Source of the DNA: Myxococcus stipitatus
Lineage (GTDB): Bacteria > Myxococcota > Myxococcia > Myxococcales > Myxococcaceae
NCBI RefSeq assembly: GCF_038561935.1
Contig: NZ_CP102770.1
Coordinates: forward strand, 7,874,001-7,938,000
Length of the DNA stretch: 64,000 nucleotides
Reading direction: 5' to 3'
Shown here: positions 27,162 to 37,036 of the stretch, in pieces
Layout of the letters: every line of letters begins with the position of its first letter
Numbering within the stretch: the first letter of the stretch is position 1
The notes under the pieces: generated by a model
Told to the model about the DNA's origin: nothing
Database searches by the model: none
What the model saw: only the letters and a program-made list of their open reading frames with translations
Translations under genes and position numbers: made by a program

Positions 27162-27944
27162 TCAAGGTTGGAGACTCGAAGTCCCTCCGTCCGTCGCCCC
27201 GTCGAGCTGCGAGGGCGTGGCGTCTCGGAACGCGTCGCCTGGCTCGGGCGGGGCCTCGTCCGGAATCGCGGGCTGGACCAGGAGGAAGCGCACCTCGCCC
27301 CGGGCCGCGAGCATCTCCGGCGCCCCGAAGCGCGTCTCCGCCGAGAGGCCCACCATCGTCACCCACGCGGCCTTGCGCTCGGGGGCGACACAGTAGAGCA
27401 CCGTGCCAGGGAGCACACCTGGGGCATCGCGGACGGGGCCCTCGCAGTCCTTCCGGACCTGGAGGGTATAGGCCGTCATCGGCTCCCCCCGCACGAGGTA
27501 GGGAGGACGGCCCATCTCCTCCAGCAAGGGCTGGAGCACGCGAGGGTCCTCGGCGACGGCGGTCTGGGTGGATAATTCCTGGGCCAGCTTCTGGAAGCGC
27601 TGCAGGGACATGGAGGCCATGTCCGTGGAGTCGATGGGGATGCGGCTCTCGGCCAGGACCAGGTCGGCGAACAGCGCGCCCACCAGCAGGATGGGCAGCA
27701 GCCGGTAGCCCTTGAAGTCCTCGGCCTTGCCGCGCACGAGGCCCCCCAGCACCCCCACGCCAACGGCCAGCACCGTCAGCGAGAGCACCACCGCGGGGCG
27801 CACGGGCGAGGGCAGCTCAACGAGCGCGGACACCTCCGCGCTGCGCGCCCGCACCGCGTCCGACAGGTCTCCTCCGTAAATCCAAGCGATGGCGGCCAGG
27901 CTGAGCACATTGCCCAGCAGTGTCTTGCGGGAAGGAAGCGTCAT
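27162..27944 (-). CDS. Hypothetical membrane protein at the end of an ABC-exporter operon
   Basis: A 260-residue protein with three hydrophobic N-terminal segments (LGNVLSLAAIAWIYG, AVVLSLTVLAVGVGVLGGLV, LLPILLVGALFADLVLA) followed by a soluble domain with two cysteines. I recognise no family. Its ATG overlaps the stop of the ABC permease gene (ATGA, 27941-27944), so it is the fourth co-translated member of the operon running from 31574. It probably works with the transporter. Confidence 0.78.
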   Translation of the reverse strand: MTLPSRKTLLGNVLSLAAIAWIYGGDLSDAVRARSAEVSALVELPSPVRPAVVLSLTVLAVGVGVLGGLVRGKAEDFKGYRLLPILLVGALFADLVLAESRIPIDSTDMASMSLQRFQKLAQELSTQTAVAEDPRVLQPLLEEMGRPPYLVRGEPMTAYTLQVRKDCEGPVRDAPGVLPGTVLYCVAPERKAAWVTMVGLSAETRFGAPEMLAARGEVRFLLVQPAIPDEAPPEPGDAFRDATPSQLDGATDGGTSSLQP

Positions 27945-29221
27945 CCGGCGAGCGTCCGTGCGGGGTCGGTGGCGGCGGCGCGGCGGCTGGGGAAGTACGC
28001 TCCGGCCAACGCGGCCAGGAGCCCCAGCACCACTCCGCCCAGCACCACCGGCCAGGGGAATGAGAAGAAACTGTCGGGCTTGAAGGGGAAGTTGGGCAGG
28101 TAGCCCGAGGCGAACCGGTCCACGCCGAAGGACGCGGCCAACGCCACCGCGGTGCCGATGGCGCCGCCCGCCAGTCCGACGACGGCGGCCTCCGCCAGGA
28201 CGATGGCCCGGATGTCCGAGCGCGACGCGCCCACCGCCTGCATGACGCCAATCTCCCGCGCCCGCGCGCGCACCGAGGCGGACAGCGCGTGGGCGATGTT
28301 CACCGCCGCGAGGACGCAGATGAGGATGGACAGGAGCGCCAGCGCGGACGTGGTGAGCGCCACCGCCGCTCCCGTGTTCTCCGCCATGCGCCGCTCCTGG
28401 TCGTCAATCTCCAGCCCCATCGCCTTCACCGCGTCCACCAGCTCGGGGACTCGCGAAGGGTCCGTCGCGACGAGCGTGAGGCCGGAGTAGTTCTCCGCGT
28501 CCACGCCCGCCTCGCGGTTGATGCGGATGGCCGTCTCGAGCGGAATGGTGATGCCCGCGAACATCGCCCGGTCGGACGCGCCCACCACCTGGGTCTGCAT
28601 CGAGCGACTGGGCCCCGAGGCCGACGCGGACACGTAGGAGCGGTTGAACTCCACCGGGAAGCCGAAGCCCACGATCATGCCCGCGGAGAGCTGCGGCAGC
28701 TTGCGCGCGGGGGCGAACGTCTTGTTGTACAGCTCCAAGAGGCGCGTGGAGACGACGGCCGGAATCGGCTGGCCTTCGCTCGGGTCCTTGAACTCGCCGA
28801 GCTGCACGTCGCCCTTCACCAGCGCGGGCTCCACGCCCAGCGCCAGCACCTCCATGCCCATGCGCAGCCTGGTGCCGAAGAAGACGCCGTCATACCGGGT
28901 CACCGCCGGCACACGCACGTTCATCTTCCGATAGGCCGCCTCCACACCGGGCAGCGCGCGCAGCCGCTCGACGGCCGCGGCGTCCAATTGGCCACCGCCC
29001 AGGAGCGAGCCCAGCGACACCGACGAGGGCACCACGTCCACCAGCCGCGCATCGGTGGGGAAGATCTTCTCGCGGATGACCTGGCCCACCCCGAGGCCCA
29101 GGCCGATGAAGAACACGAGCGTGCCCACGCCCATCGCCACGCCGAAGGCGGAGAAGAATGCGCCCCGACGCTCACGCGCGAGGCTCAGCCGCACCAGTCG
29201 CGACAGCGCATCCCACCTCAC
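27941..29221 (-). CDS. ABC transporter permease, MacB/LolC-FtsX type
   Basis: A 426-residue inner-membrane protein. One N-terminal helix (GAFFSAFGVAMGVGTLVFFI) is followed by a large periplasmic MacB-like domain (about 45-270), then three C-terminal helices with the FtsX motif REIGVMQAVGASRSDI. This four-helix plan belongs to exporters that act on the outer membrane or periplasm (LolCDE, MacB), not to importers. The GTG start overlaps the ATPase stop (GTGA, 29218-29221). Confidence 0.92.
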   Translation of the reverse strand: MRWDALSRLVRLSLARERRGAFFSAFGVAMGVGTLVFFIGLGLGVGQVIREKIFPTDARLVDVVPSSVSLGSLLGGGQLDAAAVERLRALPGVEAAYRKMNVRVPAVTRYDGVFFGTRLRMGMEVLALGVEPALVKGDVQLGEFKDPSEGQPIPAVVSTRLLELYNKTFAPARKLPQLSAGMIVGFGFPVEFNRSYVSASASGPSRSMQTQVVGASDRAMFAGITIPLETAIRINREAGVDAENYSGLTLVATDPSRVPELVDAVKAMGLEIDDQERRMAENTGAAVALTTSALALLSILICVLAAVNIAHALSASVRARAREIGVMQAVGASRSDIRAIVLAEAAVVGLAGGAIGTAVALAASFGVDRFASGYLPNFPFKPDSFFSFPWPVVLGGVVLGLLAALAGAYFPSRRAAATDPARTLAG

Positions 29222-29919
29222 GGAGCACCTCCCAGGACGGCCCGCTCCGAGGCACGCTCCTCCACGAGCTTGCCCTCCTTGAGCCGCAGCACCCGCCGCG
29301 CCGCCGCGCTCATCCGCTCCTCATGCGTGACGGCCAGCACGGTGAGCCCCTCGCGGTGCAGCTCGCGGAACAACTGGATGACGCCATCGCCCGTGGCCGC
29401 GTCCAGGTTGCCCGTGGGCTCGTCGCACAGGAGCAGCCGAGGCCCGCCGTAGAGGGCTCGCGCGATGGCCACACGCTGACGCTCGCCGCCGGACAAGCGC
29501 ACCGGCGCGCGGTCCTTCTTCGCGCCCAGGCCCACGCGCTCCAGCAGCGCCTCCGCCCTCTTGACGGCCTGCGCGTCGCGCGGCCCGAAGTACGAGGGCA
29601 GGAGCACATTCTCCAGCGCGGACAGGTTGGGGATGAGGTGGAAGGACTGGAAGACGAAGCCCACGTGCGTGTTGCGGAAGCGCGCCAGGGCCTGGTCCTC
29701 GAGGCCGCGCAGCGTCACTCCGCCCACCTTCACCTCGCCCCGGTAGTCGACGTCCAGGCCGCCCAGCAGATGCAACAGCGTGGACTTGCCGCTGCCGGAC
29801 GGGCCCACCACGGCGACGAAGTCCCCCGCCTCGACATCCAGGGACATTCCGTCGAGCACCCGAACCTGGGTGCCATCTCCATCCACATATTCCTTGGTGA
29901 TATCTCGGGCGTGAATCAC
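29218..29919 (-). CDS. ABC transporter ATP-binding protein, LolD/MacB type
   Basis: A 233-residue ATPase with Walker A GPSGSGKST, Q-loop FVFQSFHLIPNLSALENV, signature RLSGGERQRVAIARAL and Walker B LLLCDEPTGNLD. The sequence around the Q-loop and signature is typical of LolD/MacB partners. It overlaps the upstream lipoprotein gene and the downstream permease gene by four bases each. Confidence 0.93.
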   Translation of the reverse strand: MIHARDITKEYVDGDGTQVRVLDGMSLDVEAGDFVAVVGPSGSGKSTLLHLLGGLDVDYRGEVKVGGVTLRGLEDQALARFRNTHVGFVFQSFHLIPNLSALENVLLPSYFGPRDAQAVKRAEALLERVGLGAKKDRAPVRLSGGERQRVAIARALYGGPRLLLCDEPTGNLDAATGDGVIQLFRELHREGLTVLAVTHEERMSAAARRVLRLKEGKLVEERASERAVLGGAP

Positions 29920-31574
29920 GGAGTGGCCGGCTGGGTCGTGGTGGGAGTCGAAGCAGCGGGAGTCAGACGCAGGGACATCTCGGCCTGGAGGGCTCGCTCC
30001 TTGCGAGACACCGCCAAGGTCACCGCGCGCAGGTCATCGGTGGCCTCCAGCCAGCGCACGGTGGTGGCCTTGATGGCGAAGCCTCCAATACCCCACGCCT
30101 CCGAGGGAAGGTTCTTCACCGCGTCCGCCAGCCGGCGCAGGTCCAACACCACGCTGATGGCGGCGTCCTGGCCCACGTCCTTCAGGTCGGCGGCCACCGG
30201 CCCGTCCTCGGCCTTCCGCGCGAGCGCGGTGAGCGTGGCCTCGAGCTGCGAGCGCGGCGAGGCGACCAGCAGCTTGCCGTTGGGCCCCAGCGCGAAGTGG
30301 GCCCCCTCCCCCGCCCGGTACGACGTGAGGTAGATGCGCTGGCCCTTCAGGTCCGCTCCCTCCACCTTCGCGCCGAAGTGCGTGGACATCTCCGGCAGCT
30401 TCTCCAGGAGGGCGCTCGTCCTCGCCGCGTCCTTCAGGTCGGACAGCGCGACGAGGTTGACGAAGCGGAAGGGGTTGGTGCGGCGCAGGTCCAGCACGGG
30501 CATGCCCGTGCCCAGCTGCACCTGGGGCGACAAGGACAGGCCCAGCACCATGCCCGGCTTGAAGTTGTCGAGCACCTCCGCCTTCATCTCCAGCCCGCTC
30601 TTCTGCACGGCGCGCGTCAGGTAGTCGCCCACCAGGTAGGGCCACACGCCATCGAGTTGCGACGGGTCCCCCCGGAAGCGCACCACCAGGAAGCTGTCCG
30701 CGGGCAGCCACCCGCGCAGGTCCGGCGCGTCCTTGACGACGTCCAGCGCGGCGAGCGACGCCTGGGTGTCCGGCCACGGCGCGTCCGCGTGCACGGTGAT
30801 GGCGCGCGGCTCGATGAGTCCCGCGAGCGTGAGTCCCTGCACGGTGCCGGCGGGCAGCAGCCCAGTGCCTCCCGGGAGGTACACGTGGAAGTCCCGCTTC
30901 GAGGGCAGGCGGTTGAGGGACGCGGCCAGCACGGGCTCCTTCGCGAGCGACTTCTCCTCGGGCTGACTGGCCAGGGGGCGCAGCGCGGCGACGGAGGGCC
31001 CCGCGCCGAGGAGGGCGTACTGCCCGCCGTCGATGAAGAGCAGGCCCAGCGCCGCGTCGGGAGCGCCGGGCCGGTGGAAGGTGACGAGGTTTCCGCCCGC
31101 GCCCTTCTCCTGCTTCTTCTCGGAGGCGCCCAGCCGCGTGCGAGCGAAGCCGGCGAAGGTGGCCTCGAGCTTCTCCGCGTCCTTGACGCCCACGACGGAG
31201 ACGGCGCGGTTGTCGCCCAGGAAGGCCGCGCCGGCGCCGCGCTCCGGAGCCAGCCCCGCGGCCTCGAGCGCCTGGCGGCTGCGCAGGTCGACCCCCACCT
31301 GCCGCATCACCGCGTTCACATAGCCCTCCGCGGAGGAGAAGCTCTGGAGCTGCGCGGCGAAGGAGGCGGCCTTCAGGTTCTGGAAGCGCGCCAGCTTCTC
31401 GCCGAGCGCCCCCAGGTCCTGGATGACGATGGAGGCCTGGGCATCGCGAGGCAGGTAGCGCGAGAGGTTCGCGTCCTGCTGCGGGGCGACGGGGCCCTGG
31501 TCCTTGCCACAACGCGAACAGCCCGCGATGGCGAGCAGGAGGAGGAGGGTCGGCAACCAGGCTCGGCGGAACAT
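29916..31574 (-). CDS. Large lipoprotein, first gene of the ABC-exporter operon
   Basis: A 552-residue lipoprotein (lipobox IAGC, Cys19, followed by a second Cys). The mature protein shows a fold rich in short strands and helices with repeated LxxFxxLKAASF-type and VSVVGVKDAEKLEATF-type segments, resembling DUF3352-like periplasmic proteins; the match is weak. It ends in a threonine/proline tail. Overlap with the ATPase gene (GTGA, 29916-29919) places it in the exporter operon, so it may be cargo, chaperone or outer-membrane partner of the transporter. Confidence 0.8.
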   Translation of the reverse strand: MFRRAWLPTLLLLLAIAGCSRCGKDQGPVAPQQDANLSRYLPRDAQASIVIQDLGALGEKLARFQNLKAASFAAQLQSFSSAEGYVNAVMRQVGVDLRSRQALEAAGLAPERGAGAAFLGDNRAVSVVGVKDAEKLEATFAGFARTRLGASEKKQEKGAGGNLVTFHRPGAPDAALGLLFIDGGQYALLGAGPSVAALRPLASQPEEKSLAKEPVLAASLNRLPSKRDFHVYLPGGTGLLPAGTVQGLTLAGLIEPRAITVHADAPWPDTQASLAALDVVKDAPDLRGWLPADSFLVVRFRGDPSQLDGVWPYLVGDYLTRAVQKSGLEMKAEVLDNFKPGMVLGLSLSPQVQLGTGMPVLDLRRTNPFRFVNLVALSDLKDAARTSALLEKLPEMSTHFGAKVEGADLKGQRIYLTSYRAGEGAHFALGPNGKLLVASPRSQLEATLTALARKAEDGPVAADLKDVGQDAAISVVLDLRRLADAVKNLPSEAWGIGGFAIKATTVRWLEATDDLRAVTLAVSRKERALQAEMSLRLTPAASTPTTTQPATP

Positions 31575-31713
31575 GGCGCCAGGACAGGACGGCTGGGCCA
31601 GAGAGTCAATGGATTCCTGGGCAGGACGGGCGTTCGCCACCCGAGCAGGAAGGCCGGGTGACTGACAGCCAACGTCCCACGTCCTGGACCGTCGAGCTCC
31701 CCGGCCCCTCCGC

Positions 31714-33516
31714 TCAGGGCTGCGGATAGCTCAGCTCCGCCGTGAGGTAGCCCTGCTGCGGCTCGTAGTAGAAGGGCAGGAGCTGCAGCTGCTTCACCAA
31801 GACCCGAGGGTTGTGGTTGATGTGCGAGGTGTGAACGTCGATGTAGTAGTGCGGACGGACCTTGTCGACGTACTGCTCGATGGTCATCGACTGGCCAAGC
31901 AGGTAGCGCGCGGCCTCGTCGTTCGCGAGCCCGTCCAGGTTGAGCACGTGCCCGGGGAGAATCATCCCGAGCGCTCCACAGCTGAAGCAGGCGACCCGGT
32001 CCCCAGGCTGGAGTTGGACGTTGTTCTTCAACCACATCCCGCTGCGCATCATGTTGTGCGACCAGCTCTCCGTCACCTCGCGGAAGGTCTCATAAGGCTT
32101 CAGCGCGGACAGCTTGCCGTACTCGCGAGGCACGCGCGCGATGAGCACGGACACCGCCAGCAGCGCCAGCACGCCCCCCAGCGACGCGACGAGCGCCCCC
32201 GGCACGACTCCACCGGACCTGGCGCGCAGGCGCTCCACGGCACCTTCCAGCATGGACACGCCGTACACCGCCGCCAACCCCAGGGACAGGGCGACGACCA
32301 CCGGCAGGTCGAAGAAGTACCAGATGTAGTACGTGAACTCGCCGGGACGCCGCGTCCAGATGAGCGAGCCCTGAGCCACATACGCGAGGCACACGCCCGC
32401 GGCGAGCAGCGCCAGCATCCCCACCATGAACGGCACGCCCTCCAGGAGGCTCACGCGCTCACGTCGCGCCTTGAGGACTCCCTGGACCGCGGCCACCACC
32501 AGCACGGCGACCACGACGAACCCCAGCGCCAGCCACAAGGAGCCCTGGCGCGACGGCAGCACCACCTGCCCCACGTCATACTGGGGAACCCACATCTGGC
32601 CGGGCAGCCCCATGGCGAACTTGAACGCGCCGGTCAGGTACTCCACGCCCTTGGTCGAGATGATCTCCCAGGTGACGGGGACGCTGTGTCGTAGCGCCTT
32701 GACCCGCACCGAGGTCGGGAGCGGATGACCAAACGCGAGGGTGGCATAGGTGCCCCACGCGATGATGGGCAGGGCAAACGAGGCAAGCAGTGCCACCGGC
32801 TTCCGCCAGCGCATCAACACCACCAGCCCCACCAGCGACAGGATGCCCAGCGTCGTCGGCAGCAGGCGGCACAGCAGCAACGCCGCGAGCGCGCTTCCCA
32901 CCCCGATGGACAGCCACCTGCGTCCGCGCTCCGTCGATGGCCGTGAGGTGGCGAGGAGAAGCACCCCCACGAACAGGGCAGAGGCCAGGGAGTTCTCCTT
33001 GCACGTCATGACGCTGTAAAGGACGGTGCCTCGCGTGAAGTAGAAGAGCCCCGCGGCGGCGGCCAATCCACACTGCACCCATCGCAGCCAGGACGCCTTC
33101 GCATCCACGATGCGCACCACCAGCAGCGTGACCATCAGGCTGGTGAGCACGTGCAGTCCGACACCCATGAACATCGCACCGCGGAAGAAGGACTCGAAGT
33201 CGCTGTAGAAGAACGCCAGCCCCGTCAGGAACAGCGCATACGTCGGCTGAAAGCCATAGCTGGGCCCCACTCCGTCGAACGTGAAGAACAGCTTCGACTT
33301 GAAGTGAAAGGCAGGCAGGAGATAGTAAAAACTATCGTCCTGAATCGACGCGGCGAGCTCATAGAAGTTGCTGTCGAACACACGCGCGAAGAGCCGGGGC
33401 AGCGCTGTCGCGACAACCAGGGCAACCATCCCCACCGCAACCCACTGCAGCTTGGGGGTCACTCCGTGCATCCGCGGAGTCTCCGCGGAGGAATTCCTCG
33501 AGTCAGACACAGTCAT
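31714..33516 (-). CDS. Polytopic membrane protein, glycosyltransferase family 39-like
   Basis: A 600-residue protein with about ten membrane helices. The first periplasmic loop holds acidic residues after helix one (ASIQDDSFYYLLPAFHF), in the position of the catalytic Asp pair of GT-C enzymes, then YGFQPTYALFLTG. The C terminus is a soluble domain with a Cys-x-x-Cys pair (ACFSCGALGMILPG). GT-C enzymes use polyprenyl-linked sugars. The assignment is by topology and the acidic first loop only. Start at 33516 is chosen for the AGGAAGG site upstream. Confidence 0.75.
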   Translation of the reverse strand: MTVSDSRNSSAETPRMHGVTPKLQWVAVGMVALVVATALPRLFARVFDSNFYELAASIQDDSFYYLLPAFHFKSKLFFTFDGVGPSYGFQPTYALFLTGLAFFYSDFESFFRGAMFMGVGLHVLTSLMVTLLVVRIVDAKASWLRWVQCGLAAAAGLFYFTRGTVLYSVMTCKENSLASALFVGVLLLATSRPSTERGRRWLSIGVGSALAALLLCRLLPTTLGILSLVGLVVLMRWRKPVALLASFALPIIAWGTYATLAFGHPLPTSVRVKALRHSVPVTWEIISTKGVEYLTGAFKFAMGLPGQMWVPQYDVGQVVLPSRQGSLWLALGFVVVAVLVVAAVQGVLKARRERVSLLEGVPFMVGMLALLAAGVCLAYVAQGSLIWTRRPGEFTYYIWYFFDLPVVVALSLGLAAVYGVSMLEGAVERLRARSGGVVPGALVASLGGVLALLAVSVLIARVPREYGKLSALKPYETFREVTESWSHNMMRSGMWLKNNVQLQPGDRVACFSCGALGMILPGHVLNLDGLANDEAARYLLGQSMTIEQYVDKVRPHYYIDVHTSHINHNPRVLVKQLQLLPFYYEPQQGYLTAELSYPQP

Positions 33517-33701
33517 CGGCGCCCTTCCTACCCGCTCCATGAGCGTGGAAGCAACGCCGCGCATCAATCGTCAGGAAGCAGGCCCGCCCCTCGAGTCACT
33601 CCCTGCACTCGAGCCTCATGCTCGCCTGACCTCCGAGCATGTTCCCCGGTCGCGACGCGAGAGGCATGCGGTCCGAACAGTCGGTAACCTCTCGCCCGAC
33701 C

Positions 33702-33971
33702 ATGCGCCTCTTCGAGCTCTACTCGCTGCTCTGCGCCCTCGCGGGCTCCGTCATCATCGGGGTGCTTGCCTGGCGCATCCACCCCATCGCGGGCATCGTC
33801 GGGCTCATGGTGGGCATCCCCGTGGGCGCCCTCGTCGGCCCCTTGCTCGCCGCCGCGGTCTTCTTCGTCGGTACGTTGTTCTCGAAGACGGGGCCCCGGG
33901 GCCTCGACGCGTTCCGCTCGCGCCCCACGCCCACACGGGAAGGACCCGAGCGGAAGCCGCCCGAGTCCTAG
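33702..33971 (+). CDS. Small two-helix membrane protein
   Basis: An 89-residue protein opening MRLFELYSLLCALAGS, with two membrane helices separated by a short loop and a charged, Arg/Pro-rich C terminus. I recognise no family. The ATG at 33702 is preferred over upstream in-frame starts because it begins directly at the first helix. It converges on the next gene with a 7-base gap. Confidence 0.65.
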   Translation: MRLFELYSLLCALAGSVIIGVLAWRIHPIAGIVGLMVGIPVGALVGPLLAAAVFFVGTLFSKTGPRGLDAFRSRPTPTREGPERKPPES

Positions 33972-33978
33972 CGCCCGC

Positions 33979-34785
33979 TCACCGCACCCGCGAGCCATGC
34001 GGCAGCGGGCCGCGCGTCTCCTCGGTGAACTCCAGGAACTGCTCCATCTGCCGCACGGACTCCTCGGTGGCCTCGGCCTCCGCGCTCAACATGGTGAGCT
34101 GACGGTTGACGACCTCCGGGTCCCGGATGGCGATCGACTGCTCGTGCGTCAGCCGCATCATGTCCTCGATGCTGGCGAGCTGATGGCTCACCAGCTCGCG
34201 GCTCTCGCTGGCCTGCTCGAAGCGCGCCAGGCGCTTGCGCAGGATGTCCACCCGGTTCTGCTTCACGTCCTTCAGCCGGGGGTTCGTCTCGCGCTCCACG
34301 TCCTCCTGCAGCTCCCGTACGTCCTTCTCGAGGTTCCCCCGGTCGGGGCTGTTGAGGTACGCCCGGTACTGGTTCAGCGTGGAGATGAGCCGCAGGAACG
34401 ACGTCAGCATCGCGTCCAGCCGCGTCTCGCTCTCCGTCTCCAACACCTTGCCGCCCGGCAGCTTGCGGTAGTTGGCGAGAATCTTCTCCTTGAGCCCCAC
34501 GAGCTGCTGGTAGTGCTCGCGCTGCGAGGGGGCCAGGTCGGACAGGAGCGAGTCCACCGCCTTGCGCGCCACCTCCGGGTCCGTCGGCTCCCGCGAGCGC
34601 ACCGCCCGCTGGAAGCGCGGCATCGACGAGAAGACGCCCAGGTACAGCCCCTCCAGCCCCAACGCGACCAGGGCGGGCAGCGGCTCCCCCGTCAACACCG
34701 CCGAGGCAGCCGCCGTGCCCAGCCCCACCAGGTTGGCGGGCATCAGGAATGCGGCCTTGATGTAGTTCGGCGACTTCTTCGCCAC
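33979..34785 (-). CDS. Membrane-anchored coiled-coil protein in a PspA operon
   Basis: A 268-residue protein with a hydrophobic hairpin at residues 8-50 and a long charged helical region (about 60-255) that reads as coiled coil, including [21 protein letters not shown] recognise no named family; it resembles TelA-like helical proteins only in general character. The GTG start is preceded by GGGAGG. It is the third gene after pspA-like and substrate-binding-protein genes and probably shares their membrane-stress role. Confidence 0.78.
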   Translation of the reverse strand: MAKKSPNYIKAAFLMPANLVGLGTAAASAVLTGEPLPALVALGLEGLYLGVFSSMPRFQRAVRSREPTDPEVARKAVDSLLSDLAPSQREHYQQLVGLKEKILANYRKLPGGKVLETESETRLDAMLTSFLRLISTLNQYRAYLNSPDRGNLEKDVRELQEDVERETNPRLKDVKQNRVDILRKRLARFEQASESRELVSHQLASIEDMMRLTHEQSIAIRDPEVVNRQLTMLSAEAEATEESVRQMEQFLEFTEETRGPLPHGSRVR

Positions 34786-34820
34786 GTCCGACCTCCCCTT
34801 CCCAGCGCCAGCCCACCGCG

Positions 34821-36008
34821 TCAGGGACCGCGCGCCTCCGACACGTACTTCAACGCTCCCAGGTCCCTCGTATCCTCCGCGAGGGGCACCTGCGGGCCCT
34901 GCTTGAGCTTCTGAAAAAGCGCGGCGGCGCTCTGGTAGAGCTCGTCATAGGTGACTGGCGCCTCGCCGGAAAGACCGAAGAACGCTCGATTGTCCGCCAG
35001 CGTGGCGGGCGGCGCGCTCCGGATGGCCTCCGTCGGGTCGCCCAGGTACGGCGCCACCTCACCGAGCATCCGAGCCCCCGCCGACGGGTCCTTCAGCACG
35101 CTCTGCCCCGCATCCAGCATCCCGCGCAGCACGCGCCTCACCGCGTCCGGGTAGCGCGCCGCGAAGTCACCCCGCGCCACCAGCACCGTGGCCACCAGGT
35201 GCGGCGCATCCGCCGTCGTCGCGAGCACCGCCCCTCCCCTGTCCCGCGCCGCCAGCTCCACGTCGCCCCACAGCCCCACCACCGCGTCCACCCGGCCCTC
35301 GCGCAGCGCCCGGCCCGCGTCCAACGTGGAGGGCAGCTCCACCCACCGCACGTCCGTCGTCCGCAGGCCGGCCCGCGCCAGCACCCACAGGGCGAAGTAG
35401 TGCGTGGAGCTGAAGGGATAGATGCCCACGCGCTTGCCTCGCAGGCCCGCCAGGTCCGTCACCCCCACCGCCGCGAGCGCCTCCTGCCCTCGGCTGCGCC
35501 CCGCCAGCATCACCGTGCGCGGCGCGGCGTCCCGCAGGCCCGGCGCCCAGGAGGCCAGCCGGTCCACCGACAGCATCGCCATGTCCACGCCGCCGTTCTC
35601 CGCGCCGATGGACAGGGCCTGCCGCAGCTCCTCTTCGCGAGCGAAGAGCACCGCCCGCGCATCCAGCGCGTAGGCCGTCTTCAAGAGGCCCTGCGCGGCC
35701 CCCGGAGGAAGCGCCGGGTTGTCCAGCGTCGTCGCCCCGCCCGCCGCCACGAGCAGCCCCGCCGCCGAGCCTCGCGGCGTGAAGCCCACCAGCACGGGCC
35801 GGAGCGGGACGGACGCCACGTCCGCCACGGGCGCGGACACCCCCGCCGGGAAGTCTCCGGGGGACAGCCGCACCGCCTCGCGAACGGCGGGAAAGAAGCG
35901 GGCCTGGAGGGTGTCCAGGTAGCCACTGCGGGACGCGAACACCCAGGCCGCGCCCAACACGCAGAGGAACAAGAAGAGGAAGAGACCTGGCCCGCGGTGG
36001 AGCTTCAT
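34821..36008 (-). CDS. ABC-type substrate-binding protein, NMT1/SsuA-like, membrane-anchored
   Basis: A 395-residue protein with an N-terminal hydrophobic anchor ([17 protein letters not shown]) without a lipobox at its end. The mature part is a type II periplasmic binding fold: [37 protein letters not shown] and the SsuA-like [21 protein letters not shown]. No permease or ATPase gene is adjacent. It sits between a PspA-like gene and a coiled-coil membrane protein, so it may act as a ligand sensor rather than a transporter component. Confidence 0.83.
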   Translation of the reverse strand: MKLHRGPGLFLFLFLCVLGAAWVFASRSGYLDTLQARFFPAVREAVRLSPGDFPAGVSAPVADVASVPLRPVLVGFTPRGSAAGLLVAAGGATTLDNPALPPGAAQGLLKTAYALDARAVLFAREEELRQALSIGAENGGVDMAMLSVDRLASWAPGLRDAAPRTVMLAGRSRGQEALAAVGVTDLAGLRGKRVGIYPFSSTHYFALWVLARAGLRTTDVRWVELPSTLDAGRALREGRVDAVVGLWGDVELAARDRGGAVLATTADAPHLVATVLVARGDFAARYPDAVRRVLRGMLDAGQSVLKDPSAGARMLGEVAPYLGDPTEAIRSAPPATLADNRAFFGLSGEAPVTYDELYQSAAALFQKLKQGPQVPLAEDTRDLGALKYVSEARGP

Positions 36009-36047
36009 CCGTCAGTTCCCGGGTCTCTTCCCATCACCATGCCGGGG

Positions 36048-36785
36048 CTACTCGACCCCGACCTTCTTGCCGATGGTCTTCCCCGTCTGTCCGCTGACAT
36101 CCGACACCGGGGCGGGGCTGTCCATCAGCCCCATCTCCATCTTGAACTGCTTCACCAGCTCGTTGGCCTGGATCTTCTCGGCCTCTTCTTCAATCTGCGC
36201 GGACTGGTGGTCCACGGACTCGAGCGCCATCTGCATGCGCGCCTCGTTCACGGCGGTGCGCTCCTCCACCTTGCGGAGCATCTCGTCGTGCGTCGAGTCG
36301 ATGCCGGCGACGGTGAAGGACTCCATCGTGTCGGCCACCTTGGCCTGCCACTTGGCGCGCCGCGCGTCGCGAATGGCCGTCATGGCCTCCGCCGTCTTGC
36401 GGTCCTTCTCGCGCATGAACGCCTTCTTGACGTTCAGCGCCTTCTCGTACGCCAGGCGCGCGGTGGACAGCTGCGCCTCGTTGCGCTCGAGCGCGTCCTT
36501 CTCCACCTGGAGCTTCGTCGCGTACGACGCCGCCAGGTCGTCGCGCCCGGCCTGGATGGCGGCCTTCACCTTGGCCGTCAGCCCCCGGACGTCGTCCTTG
36601 TACTTGGCGTTCTCCTTCTCGAGCAGCGTCACGTTCGCCCGAACCATGGCGATGGACTCGTTCATCTTCGGGACCTGGTCGTTCAGGTCGCGAATGTTCT
36701 GCTCGAGGATGAGCTCCGGATCCTCGATGGAGGAGACGAAGAAGCCCGCGAAGCTACGCAATGCCCTTTTGAGTCTGTCCCACAT
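36048..36785 (-). CDS. PspA/IM30-family membrane-stress protein
   Basis: A 245-residue, almost wholly helical protein. The amphipathic N terminus ([17 protein letters not shown]) and following [19 protein letters not shown] match the PspA/Vipp1 family, which forms ESCRT-III-like scaffolds on stressed inner membranes. The C-terminal 40 residues are less helical. No PspF-type activator is next to it and no convincing sigma-54 site was found upstream. It leads a three-gene set with a binding protein and a coiled-coil membrane protein. Confidence 0.92.
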   Translation of the reverse strand: MWDRLKRALRSFAGFFVSSIEDPELILEQNIRDLNDQVPKMNESIAMVRANVTLLEKENAKYKDDVRGLTAKVKAAIQAGRDDLAASYATKLQVEKDALERNEAQLSTARLAYEKALNVKKAFMREKDRKTAEAMTAIRDARRAKWQAKVADTMESFTVAGIDSTHDEMLRKVEERTAVNEARMQMALESVDHQSAQIEEEAEKIQANELVKQFKMEMGLMDSPAPVSDVSGQTGKTIGKKVGVE

Positions 36786-37036
36786 GTCGGCGGTCTACCT
36801 CCGTCCAGACCAACTCCCAGCCACCTTACACGAACTCCGGGGCGGGCAAGCAGCCACATCCGCCCCGCTGATCAGTGCTACGCGAACTGACCTAAGGCGA
36901 TTGCCGGCCACCCACAAGTGCGTTCCAACACCCGCGCGGGCGCCCCCTCGGGAGACCCCACGAGGCGTCCCCCGGTGGGCAGGATTCCCAGCAGGGACTT
37001 GCCTGGAGGGCACGAAGTGCGGGAAATCGCACGGGC

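Noticed and set aside
24488-27715. A 1075-codon open frame opposite the PEGA kinase
   Set aside because: Composition is His/Arg/Gly-rich without motifs and it crosses the true kinase gene and a gene boundary; treated as a shadow frame.
34821-36008. Complete nitrate/sulfonate/thiamine-type ABC importer
   Set aside because: Only the binding protein is present; no matching permease or ATPase gene is adjacent.
36786-37036. Sigma-54 promoter for the pspA-like gene, as in enterobacteria
   Set aside because: No sequence with GG-N10-GC spacing and TGGCA context was found in the right orientation; only a weak GGGGCGG/CCGCCCC inverted repeat is present.
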